Below, piece after piece: positions 60,520-64,000 of a DNA stretch of 64,000 nucleotides. The stretch covers positions 1,240,001 to 1,304,000 of the forward strand of contig JACAAK010000001.1 in assembly GCA_025093985.1 (NCBI GenBank), given 5' to 3'. The notes beneath the pieces are model-generated. The model was not told the origin of the DNA. It saw only the letters and a program-made list of their open reading frames with translations, and made no database searches. Position numbers and translations under genes: made by a program. Positions within the stretch are counted from its first letter, which is position 1. Each line of letters opens with the position of its first letter. The DNA comes from Calvatia gigantea. Lineage: Eukaryota > Basidiomycota > Agaricomycetes > Agaricales > Lycoperdaceae.

Positions 60520-61956
60520 ATGTCCGATCCTCCTAACAAAACTCGTTCAGATGGGCGTGTCACCCTCCCGCCAATAAGGGACTTATTCAGAGGTGAGCGT
60601 CTCCGTACTATAATCTAATTACTGAGCGCCAACGCGTGCTAGACGAATTCATGAATTCCCCCCAGGCCCCCGCGACACCCCCTCCATGACACTGGCCCGA
60701 TTGAGAGTGGATGATGATGATGGGGACGAGACCCCTTTCCTGGGGTCAAATTCTCCAGCACATGGAGGTCCTCGCCTCAGAGATAGGGTAACCATCCCAC
60801 TTTTCTAGATGCCACGCAAAATACTTACCCTTTATGTGTACCCTGTAGTCTGCTTCGGATACTTCTTTCCCCCAGCCTCAAACTCCAACATATGCTGGCG
60901 GACGTTTGCCGCGCGATACTCCACCCCATGGAAGCGTCTACCGAAGCAGTGGGCCATCCTCAACCTCCGCTCCCCGTTCTCACACTCTCCCGCCTCCTCG
61001 ATGGGTCGATCCGCCACCCACTGGTGGGCCCTCTGACTCACCTTCGTCTGACCCTCATTCCTATCCCATTTTCCAGCCGGCGGAACGACGACAAAATCCG
61101 CCTGTAAATATCTCCAACCAGTATCCACAACTGGGCCAAATCCCAAGTTCTTATACTAGCTCCAGAGAGCATTTGCAATACGATAACATTGTCCGGACGC
61201 CTCGACTACCTACGCCTCCTAATCCAGCTCGCTTAGCCCAGGCACGCACCCCCGATTCGCCACCCCCCCTTGTCCAGGCCGTAGCCCCATGGGTTATAGC
61301 AACGAATTTGGAAGTGGGCCAGGTCTACGAAGATGACGAAAGGACTCCGATTGCCCGTCCTTTCGATACTGGCCCAATGGCTCGCTCCACTTCACATCCC
61401 ATTCCTGCAGGGAGATTTCTCGACGATGGGTCACAAACTCCACTCGGGAAATACGACTGCAAATTCTGCGGGAAGTTGTTTAATCGCCCAAGCAGTTTGA
61501 GGGCAAGTTTATCCCGCCTCATCTTAGAGTAGTCGCGAGTTGACAGCCAAAGCAGATCCACCTCAATAGCCACACAGGTGAAAAACGTGAGCTGATGCAG
61601 ATCAATCGAGTCCCGCTGATCTGTCTGACGTACTGCCAGCATTTGTCTGCCCCCATGAACAATGCGGGCGCAGTTTCAGTGTTCTTAGCAACATGAGAAG
61701 GCATGCGCGGGTTCACATGGAGAATCCCAAGGAACAGGAACCGGAAGAGTCAACCGACGAAGCAAGCAGACAATCATCACCAACTGCCCCATCAATACCT
61801 GACTCTTCCACGGTTACTCAACAGACAGCGCCCGCGCAAACTTTACCGCGTTCCCAAACCCCCCGTAGGCGAGGTAGTCGAGCTTCTGCCTCGAGCTCGA
61901 ACCCGAAGCGAAGCCCAAGTCGTTCGTCTCAAGATTACCAAATGGGGGGAAGCTAG
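60520..61956 (+). CDS. C2H2 zinc-finger transcription factor with Pro/Ser-rich N-terminus
   Basis: The ATG at 60520 starts MSDPPNKTRSDGRVTLPPIR; an intron joins DEFMNSPQAPATPPP, then LARLRVDDDDGDETPFLGS, and a further intron leads to a long Pro/Ser-rich exon (PPPRWVDPPPTGGPSDSPSS, RTPRLPTPPNPARLAQ). Two C2H2 fingers follow: YDCKFCGKLFNRPSSLR, intron, IHLNSHTGEK, intron, PFVCPHEQCGRSFSVLSNMR with RHARVH. The second intron falls exactly in the TGEK-P linker. The tail is Ser/Gln/Arg-rich and ends DYQMGGS at 61956. About 370 residues. Role unknown; it is typical of agaricomycete regulators with a C-terminal finger pair. Confidence 0.87.
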
Positions 61957-62615
61957 CAAAGTCGACACCACCCGGTCGAACATGGCGTGCGTCACCGAAA
62001 GCGCCCCGAATTCTGATTCTTTGGAGAGCCGTTGCACGTCCAAGGTTTTTCCACGTTGCAATTTATTTACTGTTCTCCGTTCTTGGCGGATTCTTCTTTT
62101 CTTAGTGCAGTCAACCGAGTCGAATCATGGCATGATTGTTGTGTTGTTCTCGACTCATATTTGTATATTAGTTTGCATTGGCTCGGCCTTGTTTTCTACC
62201 TCCCACATGAGGCATGTTGACGTATATTCTCCTCATCCAAAACTTGTAAATTTGTACGTAATATGTGTTAATAATGGACTCCGTTGCTTCACCTGAGCCC
62301 CTTGGTTATCTCACTACGCATGCCCACCATGCTGTATATCCATCAGTCCCTGCTCCGGAGTCCGACCACCTGACATACGGCGGTGCGATAAATCGGGGGA
62401 TAGTTCCTAGTTGGAGAAAATGTTGACGGATAACAGCGACGTCATTGGGTGGTCTTCTTGAAAGCCGATTTGAGCGTTTCACTGTTTGCAATATATTACA
62501 CCAAAATACAGGCCACGAACATAACAAATACAACGTCCTGCAACACTACACGACTCTTCTTTGGGATAATGGGGTACTTAATCAAAACGTGGTGACCGAT
62601 CACATAAATTATATA
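61957..62615. other. Intergenic between convergent genes
   Basis: About 660 bp of 3' regions of the C2H2 gene and the kinase gene. T-rich on the plus strand around 62050-62260. Nothing else supported. Confidence 0.45.
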
Positions 62616-64000
62616 TTACATCGAGATCGCACGTCCCTTGCCAACGGCGTGTACCTCCCTCATAAGCGGCCGGCCTCTCACCGTCCCTTGCTGTCCATGA
62701 CCAATATTTAGCGGCCCGCCAAATGCTTGATCCACTCGGGTATATTCAACCGTTCGAGGACTCTTGTGAGTAAAACCAGCGAAGGCCAACGCCTTCCTTA
62801 CGTCCAAGATTTGTGTACCGTAAATCTTGTCCAGAAGAAGGGGATCGCGGGTAGCATCCGGTGGTGCTCCATTTGCGGGAGCCAATGGCTGAAACATATT
62901 GAGTTTTGCGTCCGACAGGTGCATGTACAGACAATGGCAACGTACTTCTGGAGGGATATCGGAATCGAAATGCCTGGTGTCTTCGGGGTGTTGCAATCCC
63001 GGTTTATATGGGGCGGGATAGCGGTGTATATTCTGCCAGTCAATACCATTGAACCACGGATGAGCCTATTTGAATGATCAACTCTGATTTAACGATTTCT
63101 GGAATGGAACTTCGCCGCAAAATATATTATACCTTAATGAATTCGGCCCCATCCACGCTTCCGGAGGTTCCGTAGTGAGGGATGAAACTGTTACGTCGTG
63201 CTTGCACCACCAAGGCGTCAGGTCTATTCACCGAAGAAGATGTTTGAGAGCCTAGGCGATCTTCGGGCTCACAGAGCAGCTGCTGCATGAGGTTTACACC
63301 CTCATGTGAAACCCGCGGTTTGGAACGGAAGCGTAGTGACTGTTTCCAGTTCAGGATCTTTTGTCTAGTGACATGTCTCTAATGGAATTTATTGAGCGAG
63401 GAATGACGAGCTGAAGGTGAAGTGAAGGGCCAGGCTTACCGAGCTGCTGACGAAGGGTGGGAACCTGCGCATGATTAGCGCTGCGATGGGTGGTCGAAGA
63501 AATCGGGGCATTACCCATAGAGACATTCAAACATGATGACACCCAGACTCCACCAATCACAGGAATAGCTGTACCCATGACCTCTGATTACCTCAGGAGA
63601 CACTAGCGCCTTGATTAGATTGTGGAAATGAGTCAAGATTAAGGAGCTCACTATATGAGTTCGTGCCGCATCTGAGGGGTAAGAGTGAGTGATCCTAGGG
63701 TCAGCGTCCAAGAGAAACAACGTACACTGAATACGCCAGCTTTGCCCGAAAGATGATCGTTAACGGCATAGATTGAGACATGAGATGTGACCTGCACTAA
63801 CCTTTCTTCGATGTTTGTCCCTCCATGTGAATATACCGCCTTGACCGTCGCCACCCCCCATCAACTGTTCAATTTCTCGAGAGGTCATTCGTTTCGTCTT
63901 CTTTCCATCTAACATGGAGTCCTCAAGGTCGATACCATGTTTACGCAACAGGTGCAGGCGTTGGTTTTCGTAATCTGTGCCAACAGTCAGCCGCGAAGCC
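62616..64000 (-). CDS. NDR-type AGC protein kinase, C-terminal part (5' end outside window)
   Basis: Ser/Thr kinase of the NDR/LATS branch, which controls polarity and cell separation in fungi. From the right edge: HGIDLEDSMLDGKKTKRMTS (insert before the activation segment), TWRDKHRRK, then small exons 63739-63726 (LAYSV) and 63671-63652 (CGTNSYM), joined to SPEVIRGHGYSYSCDWWSLG at 63602. Then VIMFECLYGYPPF-type sequence, KILNWKQSLRFRSKPRVSHE, VNLMQQLLCEPEDRLGSQTS, AHPWFNGIDWQNIHRYPAPY, DTRHFDSDIPPE and a C-terminal extension LAFAGFTHKSPRTVEYTRVD that carries the hydrophobic motif (FAGFTHKSP). The stop is at 62616. The GTNSYMSPE form differs from the GTPDYIAPE of Cot1/Orb6, so this may be a second NDR paralogue. 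Confidence 0.9.

Overview
The window looks like nuclear DNA of a filamentous basidiomycete, most likely an agaricomycete. Genes are split by many short introns, about 45-60 nt each, with GTRNGN...YAG borders. Gene density is about one per 2.4 kb. The protein families (two Gal4-type Zn2Cys6 regulators, a Pho80-like cyclin, a pepsin-like secreted protease, a fungal ATP sulfurylase with an APS-kinase-like tail, a cell-wall MAPKK and an NDR-type AGC kinase) are fungal. I cannot name the genus from sequence alone. Exon joins below were made by eye, using frame continuity, splice borders and family consensus.

Layout. 1-3.1 kb: a Gal4-type regulator (minus, 3' end outside the window), divergent from a mitochondrial PrpD/2-methylcitrate dehydratase (3.4-5.4 kb). 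5.5-16.8 kb: five minus-strand genes: an unknown disordered protein, RNase H2 subunit B, ATP sulfurylase, a single-pass membrane protein and ERO1. 17.5-21.7 kb: a vigilin/Scp160 multi-KH protein, convergent with the U2-snRNP protein SR140 (21.9-24.7 kb). Then come protein phosphatase 5 (24.9-27.4 kb) and a secreted GH23 lysozyme-like protein (27.9-29.1 kb). 31.6-33.5 kb: a Pho80-type cyclin. 34.2-35.1 kb: an unrecognised small gene with a tiny first coding exon. 36.1-37.6 kb: an aspartic protease. 38.4-39.5 kb: a short Zn2Cys6 protein. 39.8-40.7 kb: broken or badly resolved coding sequence.

43.6-45.1 kb: a Mkk1/2-like MAPKK, divergent from an unknown protein (45.4-46.1 kb). Then Naa50 acetyltransferase (48.4-49.0 kb), a C2H2 regulator (49.3-50.1 kb), DNA ligase I (52.5-55.4 kb), a secreted CREG-like protein (55.6-56.6 kb), an unknown protein (56.7-58.3 kb), a second C2H2 regulator (60.5-62.0 kb) and the C-terminal part of an NDR-type kinase (62.6 kb to the right edge).

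Most genes are unlinked housekeeping functions and I see no metabolic cluster. Stretches without recognisable genes lie at 29.1-31.6, 40.7-43.6, 46.1-48.4, 50.1-52.5 and 58.3-60.5 kb. The most notable observations are a 6-nt microexon that supplies a zinc-ligand cysteine, two very small exons around the activation segment of the NDR kinase, a one-base frame break at the end of protein phosphatase 5, and the orphan gene at 34.2-35.1 kb. I found no convincing new multi-gene system.
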